5,225 bases of DNA from Alphaproteobacteria bacterium. GTDB taxonomy: Bacteria; Pseudomonadota; Alphaproteobacteria; M2410. The stretch lies in the NCBI GenBank assembly GCA_021774955.1, contig JAJFIN010000492.1, positions 1 through 5,225 on the forward strand, written 5' to 3'. The translations under genes and the position numbers were made by a program. The notes below the pieces were generated by a model. That model was not told the DNA's origin. It saw only the letters and a list, made by a program, of their open reading frames with translations, and searched no databases. The first letter of the stretch is position 1; each line of letters begins with the position of its first letter. Below are positions 1 to 5,225 of this stretch, one piece after another.

Positions 1-214
1 GCACAATGAGATAAGAAGCTAAGCCGCCTAGCAAGAGCTCCGTTCCGGGATCGGGCTGTCGAGGTGGAGCTCGATAGAGACACAGAAACGGTTGCGGGCG
101 GTCAATGTGCAGATATACGTCATTAGGCAATGTGCGATCGATCCGCACCCCTTGCCGAATGAGATCACCGATCTTATCTATATCTTCACGGGAAGTCGGA
201 GCGCTGTTATTCAT
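1..214 (-). CDS. DUF1704 / QEGLA-motif family protein, N-terminal 71 codons (partial)
   Basis: Only the first 71 residues are present; the gene leaves the window at its left edge. I recognise the family from residues 35-70: LHIDRPQPFLCLYR (35-48), then DPGTE (55-59) and GGLASYLI (63-70). These match the start of the domain annotated as 'flavohemoglobin expression-modulating QEGLA motif protein' (TIGR02421, DUF1704). Established knowledge: the DUF1704 family includes the eukaryotic tyrosine carboxypeptidase MATCAP, a zinc metallopeptidase. The bacterial members have no settled substrate as far as I know. The metal-binding and QEGLA motifs would lie beyond the edge, so catalytic competence cannot be judged. 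The start ATG overlaps the stop of the amidohydrolase gene (ATGA), and a GGGG run lies five bases before it. This points to translational coupling and joint expression. No signal peptide is seen, so the protein is probably cytoplasmic. The frame has no stop up to the edge. Confidence 0.82.
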   Translation of the reverse strand, partial: MNNSAPTSREDIDKIGDLIRQGVRIDRTLPNDVYLHIDRPQPFLCLYRAPPRQPDPGTELLLGGLASYLIV

Positions 215-1065
215 AGTCGCCCCAACTCCGAGACTACCCCAGGGATGGTGGTCCGAAGCGCCTCCAACATAGCGTTTATGTGTTCAGGGGAGCCGACGCC
301 CGTCCATTCGTCCATGAAGAATTTCTTAACTTCGACTGCCAACACACAACCGGTTTTTGGAAAAGTGCGGTGAACGAATTCGGCTAAATAACGTCCGCGA
401 AAATTGACATTCTCCCTAACGTCTAGGTGTTCATCAAGAAAATCGAACGCATGAAGATCGGCGATAAACCGATCAACCAAAGGACCCCAACGGGACCGAT
501 CCATTGACCCGGTGCCAACATTGACGTCCGGGTTCGCTACAGGGTCTGCCGGCTGTGCGCGCGGTCCCTCGCGCCGGTGATTGTATGAATGAAGGTCGTA
601 AACAACGAATTTGCCATACCGCTGCTCAACCCGCCGCAACAAATCCTCTAGCAAGTGATAAAACGCACGATGTTCTTCAAGGGAACGCTCCAACGCTGGC
701 TTTCTGATTGGCTTGTCCCAAACCTTCAGATTCCAGCAGTCTTCGGGCTGCACGCAAACAGCCGCGTCCAGTGTTCGGTTTAAATCAGCCTCAAACCGCG
801 ATCGGCGGGCGATAATTTGACTATGGCACGCTAGAGTCCAGTAATCCGTATAGGGATCTTCTTCACGGATGCGCGTGCTTTCATCAATGGCGAGATGTGC
901 GAGTAGCTCGGGCCGCATTTCATGACCGGCATGTGCCGCCACCCCAATGGTCGGTCCCTCTCCCATTGCCACATGCCACAAAAGTTTGGGATCTCGTGAT
1001 CCTGCGAGTTGTTCCAGTTCAACTCCTGGTCCAAGGCTCACAGTCGCAGCCATAGCATTTCCCAT
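211..1065 (-). CDS. N-formylglutamate amidohydrolase family protein
   Basis: This 284-residue protein belongs to the N-formylglutamate amidohydrolase (FGase, PF05013) family, whose named activity is zinc-dependent deformylation of N-formyl-L-glutamate in histidine breakdown. Family landmarks appear in order: AHAGHE (44-49), REEDPYTD (67-74), RSRFEADLNR (88-97), DLHSYNHRR (157-165), NVNFRG (219-224) and EVKKFFMDEWTG (245-256). The His and Glu residues of the first, second and fourth motifs are the likely metal and catalytic ligands. Length is near the family norm. There are no hut genes nearby, and the downstream partner is a DUF1704 gene overlapping by four bases. A role in histidine use is therefore doubtful, and hutG should not be assigned. 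An amide or peptide substrate linked to the partner is more likely (inference). The ATG at 1065 has only a weak TAGG ten bases upstream; codon 5 (ATG at 1053) is an alternative start preceded by GGGAAA. The upstream space is shared with the divergent GH130 gene. Confidence 0.9.
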   Translation of the reverse strand: MGNAMAATVSLGPGVELEQLAGSRDPKLLWHVAMGEGPTIGVAAHAGHEMRPELLAHLAIDESTRIREEDPYTDYWTLACHSQIIARRSRFEADLNRTLDAAVCVQPEDCWNLKVWDKPIRKPALERSLEEHRAFYHLLEDLLRRVEQRYGKFVVYDLHSYNHRREGPRAQPADPVANPDVNVGTGSMDRSRWGPLVDRFIADLHAFDFLDEHLDVRENVNFRGRYLAEFVHRTFPKTGCVLAVEVKKFFMDEWTGVGSPEHINAMLEALRTTIPGVVSELGRL

Positions 1066-1250
1066 CAGTTTTGGGCCTACCCATTAGTCTAGTTTCCAGG
1101 CCCTTCGACAAAAACCGAATGCGCACACAATCTTCGACTACTTTGCCACGCCTAGATCACCGACCAGCTGCAATGACGCCCAAGAGAGCGTATTCATACT
1201 CACTATATAACCATCGCCCTATCTGTCTCTATCAAAAGCTGGGATCCTTC

Positions 1251-1268
1251 GATCGGGTCGGACCGATC
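1251..1268. promoter_or_regulatory. Compact inverted repeat, possible operator or leader hairpin
   Basis: GATC-g-GGTC, a single central G, then GACC-GATC forms an eight-base-pair dyad, perfect apart from one extra G in the left arm. It lies about 100 bases upstream of the GH130 start codon. As DNA, it has the size and symmetry of a repressor half-site pair. As RNA, it would form a stem with too small a loop unless the inner pairs open. No run of T follows in either direction, so it is not a terminator. The function is inference; the symmetry is seen directly. Confidence 0.4.
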
Positions 1269-1300
1269 ATGGAAATATTAGGCATCTCACTTTCCATGGT
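1266..1300. repeat. Inverted repeat with 15-base spacer upstream of GH130
   Basis: CATGGAAA at 1268-1275 is exactly matched by its complement TTTCCATG at 1291-1298, with a 15-base spacer. Beyond a T/G pair, A1266 and T1300 also match, giving ten-base arms with one wobble. The left arm overlaps the right end of the neighbouring dyad at 1251-1268, so the two structures could not both fold fully in RNA. The repeat ends 68 bases before the GH130 start codon, a suitable place for an operator or 5' leader element. No regulator family can be named from the motif. Confidence 0.4.
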
Positions 1301-1355
1301 GAAGAAATCGTTAACAATCTCCCGGCATGATCGACATTGGGCGCGAACAATAGTG

Positions 1356-1361
1356 ACGGAG
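1356..1361 (+). promoter_or_regulatory. Ribosome binding site fixing the TTG start of GH130
   Basis: ACGGAG lies seven bases before the TTG at 1369, a good Shine-Dalgarno distance. In-frame stops TAG (1351-1353) and TGA (1354-1356) just upstream exclude any earlier start. The next in-frame start-like codon is the TTG at 1387, without a comparable site. The choice of an unusual TTG start rests on this. Confidence 0.6.
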
Positions 1362-1368
1362 TCTTGTC

Positions 1369-2667
1369 TTGACTCAATCTTGGTTTTTGAAACGGCAATC
1401 AGTAAGTCTATATCCGGACCCGGCTCGGGTCGTTGTCAGACCCTTTAAACCCGCAGTCGAGCCGCGCGAACTCAATCCTACCGACAAGAGCCGTGCCCAG
1501 CACATTATTGAACGGGTACTCAGCCTTGATGCCGATGCAGCTGAGAAAAAGCTGAATGACGTTCTGGTGGATTTTGAAGGGCGGCATAAACGTCTAACGG
1601 ACATTTTTGATGCCCGCGCTATGGAAATTGAAGAGCTTCTGGGCCAGCATGACACGTTAACAGATGTTCAGCGCTGCCTGATCGGCACCTATTTTCTGCA
1701 TGAATATTCATTCGAAGCTTCGGCTTTGTTTAACCCAAGTATTGTGCTCGATCCCGATCAATCAAGCGCACCCGAGGGTGGTTGCCGCTTCATCTTGAGC
1801 CTCCGTGCGGTCGGTGAGGGTCATATTTCATCGCTAACGTTTAGATCGGGAGCCATTGACGCTGATGGTAATGTAGAAGTTGACCCGACGACGCACCTTG
1901 CCTCAATACCTAAGATCCAAAGCCGAAAAAGCAATTACAACGGCGACGAAGTAGAAGTTATTTTTCGCCCAGAAGATACGCTCTCGGAACGAGTACTTTT
2001 TCCGGTCACCAGCAGCCAAGCAAACGGCATTGAAGACGCCCGGTTTGTTGAATTCGACGATCAGACGCATAAAACTTATTATGCAACTTACACTGCATAT
2101 AGCGGACGGGAAATCAGGTCGGAACTGTTGGAAACAACGGACTTCAAATCATTTCGTTTTATGCCATTGAACGGGGACGCAGCAAAAAACAAGGGAATGG
2201 CTTTATTTCCGCGGAAGATAAACGGGCGCTATGCCATGATTGCACGCCACGACAACGAGAACCTGTATTTGATCTATTCCGATGATCTCCACACTTGGGA
2301 TGGCGGCGAACCAATTCTCAAGCCTGAATATCCATGGGAATTTGTCCAGATTGGAAACTGCGGCTCGCCCATTGAATTGGACGATTGTTGGCTTTTGCTG
2401 ACACATGGCGTCGGTGCAGTGCGGAAATATTCGATAGGTGCTGTCTTATTGGACAAGAAAGACCCTTCTAAAGTTCTCGCAAGGTCAAAAGAAGCGTTGA
2501 TCCACCCGGATCCCACCGAACGTGAAGGATATGTACCAAACGTTGTCTACACCTGCGGCGCATTGCGGCATGGAGACAAGATTATCCTTCCCTATGGCGT
2601 GTCGGATACCTTTACAAATTTTGCGACGATAAAAATCGACGACCTAATGCAAGCGCTGTCGGATTGA
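1369..2667 (+). CDS. GH130 family glycosidase/phosphorylase (probable beta-mannoside-active enzyme)
   Basis: The 432-residue product is a glycoside hydrolase family 130 protein, often annotated 'glycosidase PH1107-related'. Characterised family members cleave beta-mannosides, most by phosphorolysis to mannose 1-phosphate and some, acting on beta-1,2-mannosides, by hydrolysis. Visible landmarks of the five-bladed propeller are FNPSIV (121-126), SLRAVGEGHISS (144-155), NGIEDARF (219-226, the GxEDPR-like motif), KGMALFPRKING (275-286), ARHDNENLYLIYSDD (292-306), GSPIELDDCWLLLTHGVG (332-349), NVVYTCG (391-397) and YGVSDT (409-414). About 110 residues of charged, helical-looking sequence precede the catalytic part, more than the smallest GH130 enzymes have. 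No signal peptide or membrane segment is seen, so it is probably cytoplasmic, which suits phosphorolysis. The TTG start is supported by the ACGGAG site and upstream stops. The next gene encodes a GT4-type glycosyltransferase, suggesting that the GH130 enzyme trims or recycles a glycan made by its neighbour. Phosphorylase versus hydrolase cannot be settled without an alignment. Confidence 0.9.
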   Translation: MTQSWFLKRQSVSLYPDPARVVVRPFKPAVEPRELNPTDKSRAQHIIERVLSLDADAAEKKLNDVLVDFEGRHKRLTDIFDARAMEIEELLGQHDTLTDVQRCLIGTYFLHEYSFEASALFNPSIVLDPDQSSAPEGGCRFILSLRAVGEGHISSLTFRSGAIDADGNVEVDPTTHLASIPKIQSRKSNYNGDEVEVIFRPEDTLSERVLFPVTSSQANGIEDARFVEFDDQTHKTYYATYTAYSGREIRSELLETTDFKSFRFMPLNGDAAKNKGMALFPRKINGRYAMIARHDNENLYLIYSDDLHTWDGGEPILKPEYPWEFVQIGNCGSPIELDDCWLLLTHGVGAVRKYSIGAVLLDKKDPSKVLARSKEALIHPDPTEREGYVPNVVYTCGALRHGDKIILPYGVSDTFTNFATIKIDDLMQALSD

Positions 2668-3005
2668 ACCATATTACCCAGAAAACAGCTCTTGGCGTGA
2701 CGTTACTCAATGGACCTTCCTAGCCATGACACCGCTTCCTCCCTCAAAAGCGCGTTAGTAAAATTGAGCGCTGGCGGCAAAACACAACCTCCAATTTAGG
2801 TCCGGATCACCCAGGTTGCAGGAACTGCACAAATTCGGATTCCATTAGTATACGAACTTGATCTTGGTCAACGCGATGTGCTTCACTAATCGATAGGCTT
2901 GTATTCTCAAGAGGTCGTAAAGGTCTAAGCGCCCCCCTCTTTTTTTTGTATATGTCGATGTAAAAGTTAGTTCGACCACGCGCTGGCCAGAAAGAAGCGA
3001 TAAGC
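2668..3005. other. Intergenic gap between GH130 and glycosyltransferase genes
   Basis: No gene is supported in these 338 bases. A minus-strand open frame (3052 to 2807) overlaps the start of the glycosyltransferase gene and resembles no known protein. Small dyads are present: AGCGC at 2749-2753 with GCGCT at 2768-2772, and an imperfect 14-base palindrome, TTGATC-TT-GGTCAA, at 2858-2871. A terminator-like element lies near the right end (2909-2947). No promoter with both boxes was recognised, although such a long gap makes an independent promoter for the glycosyltransferase plausible. Confidence 0.6.
2909..2947 (+). terminator. Weak terminator-like hairpin with eight-T tract
   Basis: AAGAGG (2909-2914) can pair with CCTCTT (2936-2941) around a 21-base loop. 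The right arm runs into a stretch of eight T (2940-2947), and a run of six C (2932-2937) precedes it. The T tract suits a Rho-independent terminator on the plus strand, but the stem is short and the loop large. It would lie between GH130 and the glycosyltransferase, 58 bases before the latter's proposed start, so it could equally be a leader attenuator or chance. Confidence 0.25.
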
Positions 3006-5225
3006 GTGCCCGGTGCATCGCACCAAAAAGCTCTAGATGATCTTGAACTCATTAGCGGAGTGGCGCTAATTGGGAACTACCTCCCGCGCCAATGCGGCAT
3101 CGCCACATTCACAACCGATCTTACCGAAGCGATAGCTCAAGCATTTCCAAAAACGAATTGCTTTGCGGTGCCAATTACCGACACTGAAGAGGGTTATCGA
3201 TATCCAGAGCGCGTCCGCTTTGAAATTGAACAAAACGACCTCGCATCCTATCGATTTGCAGCAGACTTTCTGAATATTAGCGCCGTCGATGCGGTCTGCC
3301 TGCAGCATGAATTCGGTATCTTTGGGGGACCGTCGGGTAGCCATATCCTGACCCTTGCAAAAGAACTGCGTGTTCCTCTCATTACTGTCCTGCATACGAT
3401 ATTGCGCGACCCCAGTTCTGAACAGCGCCGTGTCATGGAGGAGCTTGCCGGTCTCTCAGATCGTTTGGTTGTCATGAGCAAACTTGGTGGCAATATCCTA
3501 TCTGAAGTTTATTCCGTTCCCGATGAGAAGATCACCTGCATACCTCACGGCATTCCGGATGTGCCGTTTATCGATCCTAATTTCTACAAAGACAAATTTG
3601 GTGTGGAGGGAAAGACCGTCATTCTCACCTTTGGTCTTCTGTCACCAAACAAAGGCATAGAGAATGTCATTCAGGCTCTTCCGGAGATTACCAAACAACA
3701 TCCTGAAACTGTGTTCATCGTGTTGGGTGCCACACATCCCAATGTCAAAAAACAAGATGGTGATGCTTACCGTATATCCCTTGAGCGTTTAGCGGCGAAA
3801 CTGGGAGTCGAGCAGAATGTGGTTTTTTACAACCGTTTTGTAGCGTTGGATGAATTATTGGAATTCATTGGTGCAACAGACATTTATATTACACCCTATC
3901 TAAATGAAGCTCAAATAACCTCAGGTACACTGGCCTATGCTGCCGGTATGGGTAAAGCCGTTATCTCCACACCGTATTTATACGCACAGGAACTATTGGC
4001 TGATGAAAGAGGTATAATCGTACCCTTTGCCGATCCAGCGGCAATTACAGCGTCGGTGATAGGTTTGCTTCAAAACGAAGCAAAAAGGCACAGGCTGCGT
4101 AAACGGGCCTATCAAATGGGCCGCGCAATGGCGTGGCCAGAAGTCGCCAAGCGCTACATGGAATGTTTCGCTGATGTTCATGAAGATCGGCTGAGACATC
4201 CCAAACGCCTGAAGAACGCGTCACCCTTGAATGTGCGGCCACGGGAGCTTGTGAAGATTGATCTACAGCATTTGGATCGATTGACGGACGATACTGGAAT
4301 GCTTCAGCACGCCACGTTTATCATTCCAAACTACCCTGACGGCTATACCACAGATGACAACGCCCGTGGCTTGCTTGTCACCACCCTTCTAGAAGACTCG
4401 GGCCAATGTGTCGATAAAGCTCGGGAATTGAGTGTTCGCTACCTGGCTTTCCTGCTGCATGCCTTCAATCGGTCCAATGGTAGGTTCCGCAATTTCATGT
4501 CTTATGATCGCTGCTGGCTCGAAGAGGTGGGCTCGGAGGATAGCCACGGCCGGGCTCTATGGGCGCTTGGAACAGTGATTGGTCGAACAGAAATATCCGC
4601 CTATCGCGGAATGGCCACGCGCATATTCGACGAAGCATTATCCGCAATAGTGAAAACGAGGAGCTATCGCACCTGGGCCTTCGCCCTCCTTGGGATTGAC
4701 GAGTACCTTTCCCATTTTTCAGGCGATCGTAAAGCGCAGCATGTACGCGACCTTTTGGCCGAACGCTTAATGGAAGCGTTACAAAGAAATGCCAAACCTG
4801 AGTGGCCGTGGTTCGAGGACATTCTAAGCTACGCCAATGCCGTTCTTCCCCATGCCCTCATCATTAGCGGCAAGGCAATGAACAATGAAGCCATGACCCA
4901 AAGTGGTATCGACGCGTTAGCCTGGTTGGCAGACATCCAATGTCCACCAGAGGGATGCTTTTCACCGATCGGCTCGAATGGGTTTTATCCGCGCGGTGGT
5001 GAACGCGCCCGCTTCGACCAACAGCCAATAGAAGCTCAGGCCATGGTGTCCGCCTGCTTGGACGCCTACCGCATCACCAATGATCCAGATTGGTGGGCGA
5101 AGGCGCGCTGGGCTTTCGATTGGTTCTTCGGATCGAATGATCTATCGGAATCTCTCTATGACCCGCTGTCGGGGAGTTGCCGCGATGGATTGCACGCCGA
5201 TCGCCTGAATGAAAATCGGGGAGCG
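3006..5225 (+). CDS. GT4-type glycosyltransferase with C-terminal helical domain (partial at 3' end)
   Basis: The frame is open for 740 codons to the right edge. The N-terminal half (about residues 19-385) is a GT-B fold, GT4-like glycosyltransferase. It shows NYLPRQCGIATF (24-35, donor/acceptor loop), QHEFGIFGG (100-108), LHT (129-131), PHGI (180-183), FGLLSPNKG (209-217, with the donor-phosphate-binding Lys216) and NEAQITSGTLAYA (300-312). The last stands where the EX7E motif usually lies, but the second Glu is Leu309. After a linker, residues about 425-740 form a second, probably all-helical domain with YTTDDNARG (447-455), SEDSHGRALW (510-519), WPWFEDILSYAN (600-611) and DQQPIEAQAM (671-680). 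It is rich in Asp, Glu and Trp, like (alpha/alpha)6 carbohydrate enzymes (inference). The final NENRGA motif usually falls close to the C-terminus of this protein type, so little is missing. The upstream in-frame stop is at 2961. The GTG at 3006, eight bases after a weak AGAAAGAAG, is preferred; the GTG at 3060 is possible, but its GGAG overlaps the start codon. The donor sugar is unknown; mannose is suggested by the GH130 neighbour. No signal peptide is seen. Confidence 0.88.
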   Translation, partial: MPGASHQKALDDLELISGVALIGNYLPRQCGIATFTTDLTEAIAQAFPKTNCFAVPITDTEEGYRYPERVRFEIEQNDLASYRFAADFLNISAVDAVCLQHEFGIFGGPSGSHILTLAKELRVPLITVLHTILRDPSSEQRRVMEELAGLSDRLVVMSKLGGNILSEVYSVPDEKITCIPHGIPDVPFIDPNFYKDKFGVEGKTVILTFGLLSPNKGIENVIQALPEITKQHPETVFIVLGATHPNVKKQDGDAYRISLERLAAKLGVEQNVVFYNRFVALDELLEFIGATDIYITPYLNEAQITSGTLAYAAGMGKAVISTPYLYAQELLADERGIIVPFADPAAITASVIGLLQNEAKRHRLRKRAYQMGRAMAWPEVAKRYMECFADVHEDRLRHPKRLKNASPLNVRPRELVKIDLQHLDRLTDDTGMLQHATFIIPNYPDGYTTDDNARGLLVTTLLEDSGQCVDKARELSVRYLAFLLHAFNRSNGRFRNFMSYDRCWLEEVGSEDSHGRALWALGTVIGRTEISAYRGMATRIFDEALSAIVKTRSYRTWAFALLGIDEYLSHFSGDRKAQHVRDLLAERLMEALQRNAKPEWPWFEDILSYANAVLPHALIISGKAMNNEAMTQSGIDALAWLADIQCPPEGCFSPIGSNGFYPRGGERARFDQQPIEAQAMVSACLDAYRITNDPDWWAKARWAFDWFFGSNDLSESLYDPLSGSCRDGLHADRLNENRGA

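Larger units (their letters stand above)
1066..1368. other. Divergent intergenic region between amidohydrolase and GH130 genes
   Basis: This 303-base stretch separates two outward-facing genes, so it must hold promoters for both directions. I find no convincing -35/-10 pair. An AT-rich TATATAA at 1204-1210 could serve as a -10 for the rightward gene but lacks a good -35. On the minus strand a TTGTCG (complement of 1106-1111) lies 17 bases before ACTAAT (complement of 1083-1088), a poor -10. Neither is worth a separate promoter entry. The clearest structure is the pair of inverted repeats at 1251-1300. A plus-strand open frame from 1071 to 1448 crosses the region, but its product resembles nothing and runs into the GH130 gene, so I do not call it a gene. 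Confidence 0.7.

Noticed and set aside
92..373. Plus-strand open frame opposite the amidohydrolase and DUF1704 genes.
   Set aside because: It is antisense to two well-supported coding regions and its product has no recognisable domain.
1083..1111. Possible minus-strand promoter for the amidohydrolase (TTGTCG, 17 bases, ACTAAT).
   Set aside because: The -10 lacks the essential A at position two, and the -35 is weak, so it is not distinguishable from chance.
1155..1332. Five GATC sites clustered in the divergent region.
   Set aside because: Only a mild excess, and several belong to the inverted repeats already described; Dam control is not expected if the host is an alphaproteobacterium.
1359..1375. 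Two GANTC sites (the CcrM methylation target of alphaproteobacteria) flanking the GH130 start codon.
   Set aside because: GANTC sites also occur elsewhere in the window, for example near 834 and 4398, so two near the start are not remarkable on their own.
1071..1448. Plus-strand open frame of 125 codons filling the divergent intergenic region.
   Set aside because: The product resembles no family I know, has no good ribosome site, and overlaps the start of the GH130 gene by 80 bases.
2807..3052. Minus-strand open frame of 81 codons in the gap before the glycosyltransferase.
   Set aside because: It starts inside the opposing gene, has a low-complexity basic stretch from the T tract, and matches nothing known.
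3066..4242. Several minus-strand open frames within the glycosyltransferase gene.
   Set aside because: They are antisense shadows of a continuous, motif-bearing coding frame.

Overview
This window looks like a bacterial chromosome segment, most likely from a proteobacterium. An alphaproteobacterium is my best guess, because this GH130/GT4 pair and this N-formylglutamate-amidohydrolase-like/DUF1704 pair are familiar from that class. Base composition is roughly balanced by eye. No rRNA, tRNA, insertion sequence, CRISPR array or phage gene is visible, so the species cannot be named.

The layout is two gene pairs pointing away from each other across a 303-base intergenic region. Leftward (minus strand) are an N-formylglutamate amidohydrolase-family gene (1065 to 211) and the first 71 codons of a DUF1704 / 'QEGLA motif' family gene. 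Their stop and start codons overlap as ATGA, and the second gene runs off the left edge. Rightward (plus strand) are a GH130 family glycosidase/phosphorylase gene (1369-2667, TTG start) and, after a 338-base gap, a large two-domain protein (from 3006, GTG start). The large protein has an N-terminal GT4-type glycosyltransferase and a C-terminal, probably all-helical domain. It is cut by the right edge within a conserved motif expected close to the true C-terminus.

The rightward pair joins a presumed sugar-transfer enzyme to a family (GH130) whose characterised members split beta-mannosides by phosphorolysis or hydrolysis. The inference is an intracellular oligosaccharide made by one enzyme and trimmed or recycled by the other, since neither protein shows a signal peptide. 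The leftward pair combines a zinc-amidohydrolase fold with a family related to metallo-carboxypeptidases. This suggests processing of a glutamate-like or peptide substrate, but the true substrate is unknown. Nothing in the sequence proves that the two pairs work together.

The divergent intergenic region carries two adjoining inverted repeats about 70-120 bases upstream of the GH130 start, the best candidates for an operator or leader structure. The gap between GH130 and the glycosyltransferase contains a weak terminator-like hairpin with an eight-T run and no recognisable gene.
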